Assembly (NCBI GenBank): GCA_963801065.1
Contig: CAWDDG010000007.1
Span: 372,001 to 436,000, forward strand
From: CAWDDG01 sp963801065
Lineage (GTDB): Bacteria > Actinomycetota > Actinomycetes > Jiangellales > Jiangellaceae
DNA length: 64,000 nucleotides
Direction: 5' to 3'
The position numbers and the translations under genes were made by a program. Of the stretch, positions 54,853-63,120 are shown piece by piece (position 1 is the first letter of the stretch; every line of letters starts with the position of its first letter). Below the pieces are notes generated by a model. It saw nothing but the letters and a program-made list of their open reading frames with translations. It made no database searches and was not told where the DNA came from.

Positions 54853-56334
54853 CTATGCGCTGGTCAGCTCATCGCCAATCGCAATGACGTCATCGACAAG
54901 CGCGTCAACGTCCTCGAGCCGGGTGCGGGGGTTGATGAAGCACGGCCGGATCGCGAGGCGTCCGCCAACCGTCGTCGATGTCGGTATCGACCGGGTCGTG
55001 CGACGTAGCCGCAACAAGATCTCGGCGTTGACCGCGTCGTCGGCGACGTAGCGGAAGCAGGCCACCGACAGCTCCGGCTCCAGCAGCAACTCCAGCCGGG
55101 GGTGCGCACGAACCCGCTCGGCGACGTGCCGCGCGAAACCGACGTGCCGTTCCACTCGTGCCGCGACGCCGGCTCGGCCAAGCTCCCGGAGTACCGCCCA
55201 CACCAGCACTCCGCGGCTCGGCGACGAGAGCTCGACGCCCATGTCCATGTACGGGACCCCAATGCCGTCGAACTGGACGTGAGCGTCGTATTCATCAGAG
55301 GAGAAGGCACCTTCCAGGTAGGCGGCCTCGCCTTGCGCGAACGCCCGGAGCAGCAGTGCGGCGTCCCGAACGTAGGTGGCCGCACAGCCAACGCCAGTGG
55401 CAAGCCACTTGTGCGGGTCCACGATGACGGAATCGGCGTGCGCGACCGCGGCGAACGCCGGACGGAAGCTGTCCGATGCAGCGGCGATCAGGCCGTACGC
55501 GCCGTCGACATGGAACCAGGCCCCGAATTCCCGCGCGACCTCGGCCAGGTCGTCGAGCGGGTCTATGGCTCCGGTGTCCGTGGTGCCCGCGATCCCCACT
55601 ACCGCGACCGGGACCACGTCATCGCGCCGGTCCTCGATCAGCGCCGCCCGCAGCGCCGCGACGTCGATCCGGCCCGAGGCATCGCAGGGAACGTGCCGGG
55701 TCCCGGCCCGGCCCAACCCAAGCACCCCGGTCGAGCGTTGAATCGTGTGGTGAGCCTGCTCGGAGGCGTAGACCCTGGCGCGCACTCCACCGGGCAACCC
55801 GTCCTCGGAAACGTCCACGCCGCGTTGCTCGAACGCCCACTGCCGGGCAGCTCCAAGCGCCACCAGGTTCGCGGTGGAGCCGCCGCTGGACAGAACCCCC
55901 TGATGTGTAGCGGGAATGCCGCAGAGTTGGGCGATCCAGTCCAGTGCCACCCGCTCCAAGTGGTTGAAGGCGTGCACCATGTAGCGCTGCCCGCCAACGG
56001 CCGCCGAAGCGAGCCAGGCTGCCACCGCGGACGTTGTCGCGCCGGTCGTGACGAAGCCGCTCCAGCCCGGTTCGCTTATCCGCGAGCCGTTCGGAATGAT
56101 CACGTCGGTGAGGTCGTGTACCACGGCGGAGATCCCGCCGCCCACCTCGGGTAGGTCGCCGTCGAGCCGCGCCAGCCAGCCAGGCCGGGCACGTGCGGCG
56201 TCGTCACGGTCGGCGTACAGCCAGAACTCCTCGACCGCCGGGAGCAGCTGCTCCACCGTGGGCGTGAGTAGGCCGAGCTCGGCGGGGTCCGACTCGGTCA
56301 GCGCGGCCGGTGTGGTCTGGGCATACCTGCTCAT
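54853..56334 (-). CDS. PLP-dependent group II decarboxylase/aspartate aminotransferase-fold protein
   Basis: A 493-aa fold-type I PLP enzyme of the pyridoxal-dependent decarboxylase family. SGGSTANLVALGAARQWAFE (~143), WFHVDGAYGLIAAASDSF (~268; catalytic Asp), and VIVDPHKWLATGVGCAATY (~298; Schiff-base Lys). The C-terminal RSIPTSTTVGGRLAIRPCFI is typical. The substrate could be tyrosine, glutamate or aspartate-type amino acid; none can be assigned. ATG at 56334 with GGAGG 8 bp upstream. Intact. Confidence 0.85.
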   Translation of the reverse strand: MSRYAQTTPAALTESDPAELGLLTPTVEQLLPAVEEFWLYADRDDAARARPGWLARLDGDLPEVGGGISAVVHDLTDVIIPNGSRISEPGWSGFVTTGATTSAVAAWLASAAVGGQRYMVHAFNHLERVALDWIAQLCGIPATHQGVLSSGGSTANLVALGAARQWAFEQRGVDVSEDGLPGGVRARVYASEQAHHTIQRSTGVLGLGRAGTRHVPCDASGRIDVAALRAALIEDRRDDVVPVAVVGIAGTTDTGAIDPLDDLAEVAREFGAWFHVDGAYGLIAAASDSFRPAFAAVAHADSVIVDPHKWLATGVGCAATYVRDAALLLRAFAQGEAAYLEGAFSSDEYDAHVQFDGIGVPYMDMGVELSSPSRGVLVWAVLRELGRAGVAARVERHVGFARHVAERVRAHPRLELLLEPELSVACFRYVADDAVNAEILLRLRRTTRSIPTSTTVGGRLAIRPCFINPRTRLEDVDALVDDVIAIGDELTSA

Positions 56335-56379
56335 CGGAGCCTCCGTGATCGTTGGCAAGCAACGTACCTTTGCCACCCA

Positions 56380-56549
56380 GTTACAAGCTGCCCGGGTTCA
56401 CCGAGCAGCACCTGGTCGCCAACGGCGCCACCGATCTGCTGGCCATGGTCTTCGGGCCCGCAGGTCGACCCGCTCGATCAGCCGTCGGAGTCGCCTCCCT
56501 GCCCCTCGGCTTTGCGGTCGAGATCGAGGCCGTCGTGAAGATCAACTAG
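56380..56549 (+). pseudogene. RidA/YjgF C-terminal remnant
   Basis: FTEQHLVANGATDLLAMVFG, then RSAVGVASLPLGFAVEIEAV resembles the C-terminal strand-helix of RidA deaminases (ARxAVGVAxLPxGxxVEIEAV). Start and N-terminal half are missing. Confidence 0.55.
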
Positions 56550-56719
56550 CCGCCGCGTGTGTCTCCGAAGCTGATGAACGGGCGACGACGGATGCGCTCA
56601 CGAAAGTGTCGGAGGCATCGGCCGGCGCGGTCGTCACGTGATGGCGATGGGCATCGCCGCGGTGCTCGACGTACCGCTGCAGCGAAGCCGTACCCGGTTC
56701 ACGGTTGTTCTGACGTCGG

Positions 56720-58225
56720 TCACGGATCGTCGGGCATGAGTGTCGGCAGCGGTGGTTGCCGGTGTGCGCGTGATCGCCCTGTTGGTGCCTGGGCGTGTGT
56801 CGAAGCGGAGGACATTCTGTTGTCTGGAGCCGGTTGTCCTGCTCGCATGGAGTGGTGGCGGGGGTGTCCGGGGTCGTCGGCCGGCACGAAGGCGCGTTTT
56901 CCACTGCCCGGTACGAGAGCCCAGCCGAGTCGGGTCTTCAGGTCGTGGTGGTAGTCGCACAACGGATCGAGTTCGTCTAGCCGCGTGTGTCGGGTCTGCG
57001 CCCAGGGTTTGCGGTGGTCGTATTCGATTCGCCTGCGGTGGCAGCCTTCGACCGCACAGGTGGGATTGGTCCACATGAGCGCGATCTTCTGCGCGGCGGT
57101 CGGGCCGCGGCCGAGGTGGGTGACGTTGGCCACGTCCACACCGTTGGTGATCACCAGCTTGACGATCGCCTCGCGGAGCAGGTCGCGGGCCACCGAGACC
57201 GGAACGGGTCCCACTCCGGCGATCTCGCACAGTTCGCCGCCGTCGACCCGGCCGCGGCGCAGCGCTGCGCGTCGACGCGAAGCAAGGCCAGATAGCGCGG
57301 GTTGGAGAAGCGGCTCCGCGGACCGGGCCCACCGGCCGGCTCCCGGTGTGGCGGAAGATCCCGGGGTCGCCGCAGGCGGTCCCGGTGGCGCTGCGGTCCG
57401 CGTCCAGCGGCTGATAACCACCAGCCTGCGAGCCGGCGTGATCGAACTGCTGGTCACTGCCGCTGGAACGTCGGCGGCCGGCTCGGCCCCGCCATTCGTC
57501 GGTGCGGCTGGCTGGTCGGGCCCAGCGGCGTGCTGGGCGAAGGCCATGAGAGCGTCGAAGGCGTAGGCCTCGGGTGGCTCGTGTCGGCTGTCGCGGCGAG
57601 CGGCGTTGAAGACGTCGTCGGTGATGGCGTTCAGCACGGTGGTGAAGGCGGCGACGTCTTGGGCAGTGCCGCGGGCGGACAAGTTCCAGCCACCTTCGGC
57701 GTCGGAGTAGTGGCGAAGCCGCTGTTGCTGATGGATGCGCCGGTTGGTGGCGTCGGGGTCCGGGTCAGCAGCGGCCTGGACCCGGGCGCATTCCTCCCGC
57801 AGCTCGGCCAGCGATGCTCGCGCCGCGAGCTCGAGCAGCCGGTTCTGCGCCGACCGGTCGGCTTCGGCCGCACTGGTGATGGCCGCTGCCTGTGCAGGGG
57901 ACAGCTCGGCATTGCGCAGCGCGCTGGCCACGCTGCGAAGCTCGGTGAGCCGGTTCGAGGTGTCCAGCGCTTCTTTGGCGGCGGTCGTGGAGGTGCCGGC
58001 CGGTCGCGCCAGTGATTCCGCGGCGGTGCGAGTGCCGGCATGGTCACGGTCGTGGGTGGCGGCGATTCGTCGGGCCAGAAGCGTCTTGCCCGCGGAACCG
58101 AGCCGTTCGATCCGGTCCAACTCGCCCCACAGCTGTTGTGCGGTAGGCCCGCTGACTGCGTCGGGATCCAACGCGGAGATCAGCTCGCTGAGCTGGTCCC
58201 GGATCCGAACGGCAGATTCGAACAT
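56720..58225 (-). CDS. DUF222-HNH (13E12 type) endonuclease
   Basis: A 501-aa open frame, ATG at 58225 (MFESAVRIRDQLSELISALD). DUF222 helices run to ~250. The C-terminal HNH is clear: CAVEGCHRRRIEYDHRKPW (~420) and DPLCDYHHDLKT (~450). Residues ~300-345 (SRWTRTAAPPGPPAATPGSS) look like noise. In the alternate frame, PRYLALLRVDA near 57280 is family-like, so two compensating indels near 57255 and ~57350-57420 are suspected. A perfect SOS box overlaps the start. Mobile-looking 13E12 family; activity not proven. Confidence 0.8.
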   Translation of the reverse strand: MFESAVRIRDQLSELISALDPDAVSGPTAQQLWGELDRIERLGSAGKTLLARRIAATHDRDHAGTRTAAESLARPAGTSTTAAKEALDTSNRLTELRSVASALRNAELSPAQAAAITSAAEADRSAQNRLLELAARASLAELREECARVQAAADPDPDATNRRIHQQQRLRHYSDAEGGWNLSARGTAQDVAAFTTVLNAITDDVFNAARRDSRHEPPEAYAFDALMAFAQHAAGPDQPAAPTNGGAEPAADVPAAVTSSSITPARRLVVISRWTRTAAPPGPPAATPGSSATPGAGRWARSAEPLLQPALSGLASRRRAALRRGRVDGGELCEIAGVGPVPVSVARDLLREAIVKLVITNGVDVANVTHLGRGPTAAQKIALMWTNPTCAVEGCHRRRIEYDHRKPWAQTRHTRLDELDPLCDYHHDLKTRLGWALVPGSGKRAFVPADDPGHPRHHSMRAGQPAPDNRMSSASTHAQAPTGRSRAHRQPPLPTLMPDDP

Positions 58226-58233
58226 GCGTTCGA
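58218..58233 (-). promoter_or_regulatory. SOS box (LexA site) over second 13E12 start
   Basis: TCGAACATGCGTTCGA, identical to the site at 37196, overlapping the ATG of the DUF222-HNH gene. Matches the mycobacterial TCGAAC-N4-GTTCGA consensus. Confidence 0.8.
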
Positions 58234-58277
58234 CCCTATCGGAACGTTCTGACACGCCGCGACACCAGACCGACGGC

Positions 58278-59406
58278 GGTTTCCACCGGTGGTTGCAATT
58301 GATCAAGGGGCTGGGAAGGGGTGGTGATCTCGAGGTTGGGAGGTTCGCAATGCCGGGGAAGCGGCTTGGCGTGGGCGAGCGCCGGGTGATCGAGAACTTC
58401 TTGGTGGCTGGCATGACGCAGCGGCAGATCGCGGCCGCGTTGGGCCGGTCGCCGTCGACGATCTGCCGGGAGCTGACGCGGAACCACAACTGGTGGCACG
58501 GGCCGAGCTCCCGCTGCGGCACACCCCGCGGCGGCGGCAGCTGGCGGCCTACCGGTACTGCTACCGAGCCGATACTGCGCAGCGGAAGGCCACCGCACGG
58601 GCCCGGCGACCGAAGAAGCGCCGGCTGTCCGATCCGCGGCTGTGGCAGGTGGTGACCGATCTGCTGCGCCGGGACTGGTCCCCGCAGCAGATCGCGGCGA
58701 TGCTGCCAAGGATGTATCCCGACCAGCCGGGCATGCGGGCCAGCCACGAGACGATCTACCACACCCTGTTCGTGCAGACCCGCGGTAAGCTGCGCCCGGA
58801 GCTGACCGCGCACCTGCGCACCGGGCGCAGCAGGCGCAAACCCCGCGGCGGCACCGGACGCCGGCATGGGCCGATCCTGGCGCCCATCCCGATCTCGGCC
58901 CGGCCGGCCAGCATCAACGACCGGGCCGTGCCCGGTCACTGGGAAGGCGACCTGCTCCTCGGCCGCACCGGCCAGGGCGCCGTCCTCACCCTGGTCGAAC
59001 GGTGCTCCCGATACGTGCTGCTCGCCCCGCTGCCGGATCGGCACACCGCCGACCTGGCCCGCGACCAACTCATCCGCCTGATCGGCACCCTGCCCGCCAC
59101 CCTGCGCCAATCGCTGACCTACGACCGCGGCAGCGAAATGGCCTACCACGCCGAGTTCAGCATCGCCACCGGCGTCATCGTCTACTTCTGCGACCCGCAC
59201 AGCCCCTGGCAACGCGGCACCAACGAGAACACCAACGGCCTGCTGCGCCAGTACTGGCCCAAAGGCGCCGACCTACGCCACCTCACCCAAGCCGACTGCG
59301 ACCACATCGCCCACAGGCTCAACACCCGGCCACGACGCACGCTGGCGTGGCAGACTCCAACCCAAGCGCTCCTGACCACGCTTGCTGCAACAGCCGGTTG
59401 AGTCCG
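58278..59406 (+). mobile_element. IS30-family insertion sequence
   Basis: About 1.13 kb with imperfect terminal repeats: left CACCGGTGGTTGCA near 58284-58297 and right, as complement, AACCGGCTGTTGCA near 59385-59398 (11 of 14 match). The exact ends and target duplication are uncertain. It lies between a DUF222 gene start and a truncated GNAT copy. Confidence 0.7.
58350..59401 (+). pseudogene. IS30 transposase, one frameshift
   Basis: ATG at 58350 with GGGAGG. The N-terminal HTH is ERRVIENFLVAGMTQRQIAA and RSPSTICRELTRNHNWW in the first frame. After a change near 58495 the second frame gives the rest: QQIAAMLPRMYPDQPGMRAS, GHWEGDLLLGRTGQGAVLTL (first Asp), LTYDRGSEMAYH (second Asp) and HSPWQRGTNENTNGLLRQYW (Glu). 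This is the IS30 DDE pattern. A -1 programmed shift is not usual for IS30, so the break is probably a mutation or error. The stop is inside the right terminal repeat. Confidence 0.8.
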
Positions 59407-59419
59407 CAAAGTGTCAAAC

Positions 59420-59639
59420 CAGATCTGTGGACGATGAGGCCCACAGGGTCGCCGTCGACGTCTGCGATGAGCACGTCGGAGCGGTCTGAGGATGAGACCT
59501 GGTGCAGTGCGCCGACGGCTTTCGCCTCGTCCCAGTGTGGTGGTCGCTGGCCGGGTGGTACGAACAGCTATGCGTACGCGGTGGCCACAGCGGGCATGTC
59601 CGTGGGCTGCGCGGATCGGATGACTATGTCCTGCTCCAT
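59420..59639 (-). pseudogene. Truncated GNAT copy
   Basis: N-terminal ~75 residues of a paralogue of the 53612 gene: MEQDIVIRSAQPTDMPAVAT then a stop, followed by RPPHWDEAKAVGALHQVSSS and VLIADVDGDPVGLIV. It is cut off at the IS30 right end. Similarity extends ~40 bp upstream of the start. Confidence 0.75.
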
Positions 59640-59665
59640 GGTTCGACCCGCCTGACTGGACGTGA

Positions 59666-60215
59666 TCACTGGGTCTGCAGCTGCATGACAAGGTCGACGA
59701 CGTCGTGTGGTCGCCGAGAGATGCGCCCCGGCACAGAGCCGGTGCCGTCCACCGAACCCCAGGCTGCATGGATACCGGCTGCCTTCGCGGCGTCGGCGCA
59801 TTGGAGGTCCACCGCGGCGTCTCCGACCTAGACGGCGTCGGTCACGCCGGCACCGAGTCGCAGGCAACTCAGTTCGAGCCCGTCCGGGGCTGGCTTGGGT
59901 CTGCTCACGTCGTCCCTTCCGACGACGACGGGAAAGCATCTAGCGAGACCGGCCGCCGCGCGCATGGCGGTCGCGACCCGGCACGTGGCCGTGGTGAAGA
60001 CGCCGAGCCGGTAGCCACCCCGGTCGAGTGCGTCGAGCATCCCCACAACCCCGGGATAGGGCACGACGGTGGCGACGACGGCGGCGAAGTGGCGGTGGAA
60101 GCGCTCGGTGTCCTCCAGGGAGACCGGCCGGCCGAGGAAGTGTTCCAGCACAACCTGGGTGGGGCCGATGTGCCAGACGGCCACGGATCGGATCATGTCG
60201 ACATAGGCCTGGGGA
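59666..60215 (-). pseudogene. HAD-family hydrolase remnant with nonsense codon
   Basis: VVGMLDALDRGGYRLGVFTT (~55), VVVGRDDVSRPKPAPDGLEL (~90), then TDAV-stop-VGDAAVDL. The TAG at about 59830 replaces the tyrosine codon expected before VGDAAVD, so it is a point nonsense mutation. The N-terminal DxDGT nucleophile is missing and the sequence joins an NTF2-like remnant near 60210. Confidence 0.65.
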
Positions 60216-60324
60216 GCGCTTTTTGCCCTTCGGCGTCGCGGCGGTCTGCACAGTGGGCGAATGCGTCGAAGAGCTCGCGCAAGGCGAGACGGTCCGCGGC
60301 TTCAGCCGGCGTCAATTCGTTGTG
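60206..60324 (-). pseudogene. SnoaL/NTF2-like N-terminal remnant
   Basis: NELTPAEAADRLALRELFDA, then FAHCADRRDAEGQKA is the first helix region of SnoaL/NTF2-like proteins. It stops where HAD sequence begins. Overlaps the C-terminal coding of the reductase at 60302. Confidence 0.55.
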
Positions 60325-60922
60325 CACAGCCGTCGGTTGAAGCTCCGCAGAGTCGGATGAGGTTGAGGCCGGCAAGCGGACCGCCCACCTGTTGCATCGC
60401 GCCGCCTGTTGCGAGGTCGCCGAGGTCGATGGGAGCGAAGCCTGCGTCCTGGAACAGCGCGACGACCTCCGCTTTCGTGTCGGCGTCGTCGCCGGAGATG
60501 AAGATCACGCGTTGGCCGCCGGCCTGCGTGCGGATCGGAGCCGAGCAGCGCGGCCCGAGGGTGTTCGCGCCCTTGACGACGCGCGCGCCGGCGACGAGGC
60601 CGGCGACGATTTCGCTCGACGTCCTCCCGTCGAGGTCGTCGGCAGCCCAGTCGTTGGTCGCGTCGATGACGATCTGACCGTTCCACTCGAGTCCACCGAC
60701 CGCCTCGGGAACGCGGTCCCACGGGACGGCGACGACGACGATGCCGGCAGAAGCTGCCTCGCCCGGCGTGCCTGCCGAGACTTCGTCGCCGAGGGCCGAC
60801 ACGACTGACGTCAGCGATTCCGGGCCACGGCTGTTGGCGATCACGACGGACCGGCCGGCGCGCAGCGCGGTGCGCGCCATCGCCTGTCCGAGCCGGCCGG
60901 CGCCGATGATTCCGACGTCCAT
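60302..60922 (-). CDS. NAD(P)-binding reductase of the F420-NADP oxidoreductase type
   Basis: A 206-aa Rossmann protein: MDVGIIGAGRLGQAMARTAL (GAGRLG), VVIANSRGPESLTSVVSALG (~27), IVVVAVPWDRVPEAV (~62), and VVKGANTLGPRCSAPIRTQA (~115). It is of the NPD-type F420-dependent NADP oxidoreductase/short reductase family; the cofactor (F420 or NADPH) cannot be told. The family-like end is GGPLAGLNLIRL; the following ~16 residues look like read-through into the NTF2 remnant. Its ATG abuts the AlkA stop, suggesting an operon. Confidence 0.78.
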   Translation of the reverse strand: MDVGIIGAGRLGQAMARTALRAGRSVVIANSRGPESLTSVVSALGDEVSAGTPGEAASAGIVVVAVPWDRVPEAVGGLEWNGQIVIDATNDWAADDLDGRTSSEIVAGLVAGARVVKGANTLGPRCSAPIRTQAGGQRVIFISGDDADTKAEVVALFQDAGFAPIDLGDLATGGAMQQVGGPLAGLNLIRLCGASTDGCAQRIDAG

Positions 60923-61567
60923 CTACCGTCGCTCCTCGAACTCCGAGGCGAACAGGTAGCTCACCGCGAGGCTGCGGTACGGCCGCCAACGCTCCGCGAC
61001 CTCTTCTATCTCAACTTCTGTGGGGAGTTGGTCGAGCCCGTAGAGTCGCTGGACGGCGTGCCGCAACGCGAGATCGCCGGAGAGGAGAACGTCGGGCCGA
61101 TCGAGCGCGAAGATCAGGAACCCGTGCGCCGTCCAAGGACCGATGCCGGACACCTCGGTAAGAGCGGCCTCGATCTCGTCATCTGTCATACTGTGCCAGC
61201 GCCTCGTCGCTCAGGCGTCCGTCAACGAACCGTTCCGCGAGCGCCCGCAATGTCGCGCCCTTGCGGGCGGAGAGACCGGCTTGACGCGGCACCTGCGGAT
61301 CGGCCGCGAGCAGCTCGGCTGGCGACGGCAGGTGTCCGCCGAATTGCTGCTCGAGTGCGGGACAGAATCGTTCGTGTCGCCCTGACGGAGAGCTGCTGGC
61401 CGGCGACCTGGAAGATGAGCGTCCCGAAGGCATCGAGTCCGCGGAAGCTCGTCGATCCACGCACGCGGACGGAAGTCCGGATGCGCATCGATCACCCGCG
61501 CGAGCACCGGGTCCGCGTTCCGGAGGAACTCGCGCGCCTTGGGATCGGCGACTGCCGTTGCCGTCAT
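60923..61567 (-). pseudogene. alkA: DNA-3-methyladenine glycosylase AlkA-like, three indels
   Basis: Joined frames give a HhH-GPD glycosylase: DPVLARVIDAHPDFRPRAWI, FGTLIFQVAGQQLSVRATRT, LEQQFGGHLPSPAELLAADP, AGLSARKGATLRALAERFVD, and the active region ALTEVSGIGPWTAHGFLIFA with DVLLSGDLALRHAVQ. The conserved aspartate of the HhH-GPD family is in SGDLALR. Breaks are near 61440, 61370 and 61190. It removes alkylated bases. Shares an operon with neighbours. Confidence 0.75.
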
Positions 61568-62177
61568 TGCTTAAGCAGTCGTTCGTTGAGCACGATCTCG
61601 ATAACGTCGGCCACTGTCTGTTCGCGTGCCCAGTCGCGCTGGAGTTCGCACGCGAGCGCGACCCAGCTGATCGGACGGCCTCCCGCTTGGACGACCCGCT
61701 CGAGCCCGGCGCGATGCGCCTCCTCGGAGGTGCCGCCGATCGCGTCGACGACGGGATAGACGTCGTAGCCCTCCCGCAGGGCGTCGAGGGCGGGAAACGC
61801 CATGCAGATCTCGGTCCAGAGCGCGCACAGGATCAGCTTGCGCCGCCCGGTGGCACGCACCGCGGCGAGGAAGTCGGCGTCCTCCCACGAGTTGAGGGTC
61901 GTCCGGTCGATCGGCGGGTAGTCCTCGAGCAGCTCGGCGAGCTCCGGCACGGTGGGCTGTCCGCGTCCCGATGCGACGTTGACCGTCGAATGGACGATGG
62001 GGAGGCCGAACGCCTTCGCGGTTTTCACGGTCGAGACGATGTTCTCGAGCAGCAGGTCCCGATCGATCGAGCGGACCGCTGCGAACTGCGACGGCTGGTA
62101 GTCGATCACGACGAGCGCCGCGTTTCCGGCGTGAGCAGGTGGTCGGCCAGCGGATCGCGGATCGGTGCGCCGGCCAT
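61564..62177 (-). CDS. Isochorismatase-like hydrolase
   Basis: About 204 aa if read from MAGAPIRDPLADHLLTPE at 62177 with one restored A near 62124; without it the frame opens at 62109. Motifs: VVIDYQPSQFAAVRSID (catalytic Asp), NSWEDADFLAAVRATGRRKL, ALWTEICMAFPALDALREGY (Cys). Amidase/isochorismatase-type fold hydrolysing a small amide or ester. It overlaps the AlkA start and starts at the preceding gene's stop (TGATG). Confidence 0.78.
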
Positions 62178-63101
62178 CAGGGATGCACCTGGGAGGTGAC
62201 GCGTTCTGCAGCGGCGAGATGCGCCGACAGGAGCTGTCCGGCTCTGTCCAGCGCCGCGGCCGCTTCGTCGAGGATCGGGTAGTAGGCCTGGAAGACGTGG
62301 GGCACCCCAGGGGTGATGTCGAGGGTGACCTCGACGTCGGCGGTGGCGGCTTGCCGCGCGAGGCGGACGGCGTCGTCGAGGAGAACCTCGTGGGTTCCGG
62401 CCTGGATGATCAGGGGCGGCAGGCCGGACAGGTCGGCGAATATCGGGGCTGATGAGGCCGAGAGCGGCGTCTTGTCCCGCCGTATAGTCGGTGACTCGGG
62501 GTTGGAGTGCTTCTCGGCTCATCAGCGGGTCGACCTCGCGCTTGGTTTCCATGGTCGTCCCGGCCAGGGTGAGGTCGGCATACGGTGACATGACGAAGGC
62601 CGCGGCGGGCAGGGGCAGCCCGTGATCGCGGGCGTTGACGAGGGTGGCGACGGCGAGCCCGCCGCCGGCGGACTCTCCCGCGAAGGCGATGTCCGAAGGG
62701 GCGACGCCGTTGTGCAGGAGGGCTTCGTAGGCGGCGAGAGCGTCGTCAACCGCTGCCGGATACGGGTGCTCGGGGGCGAGCCGGTAGTCGACGGAGATGA
62801 CCTTGGCGCGGGTCCGCCGGCCGACCTGCGAGGCCAGGTCAGCGGCGAGGAAGGCATCCCCCATCACGTACACGCCGCCGTGGAAGTAGAGAACAACGTG
62901 GCGCGGTTCGATTCCGTCGACTGTGATCTCGGCGGTTGGGACGCCGCCCAGTGCGGCTGCGGTCGCGGTCACGTCGGCGGGCAGCGGCTGCGCCGATAGC
63001 AACTCTCGGAGCAGTCGCCGTTGCTCGTTGACATCGCTGCCGGCGGGGAAGGCTGACTGTCGCAGGATTGCGTCGAGGTTCTCTCGCTGCTCGGTGCTCA
63101 C
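62177..63101 (-). pseudogene. HSL-type alpha/beta hydrolase, one frameshift
   Basis: GTG start at 63101 (STEQRENLDAILRQS). HSL motifs: LYFHGGVYVMGDAF (~70) and FAGESAGGGLAVATL (~140; nucleophile Ser). Frame changes near 62458 (SAPIFADLSGLPPL in the second frame), then GTHEVLLDDAVRLARQ and PGVPHVFQAYYPILDE (acid/His) to a stop joined to the isochorismatase start. Arylesterase/lipase-like; substrate unknown. All catalytic residues are present across the two frames. Confidence 0.8.
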
Positions 63102-63120
63102 GGAGGATCTCCCTTCGGTA

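Noticed and set aside
60193..60375. 60-aa frame from ATG 60375 as a gene
   Set aside because: It contains only the first ~35 residues of an NTF2-like protein, lies over the end of the reductase gene and breaks into HAD sequence.
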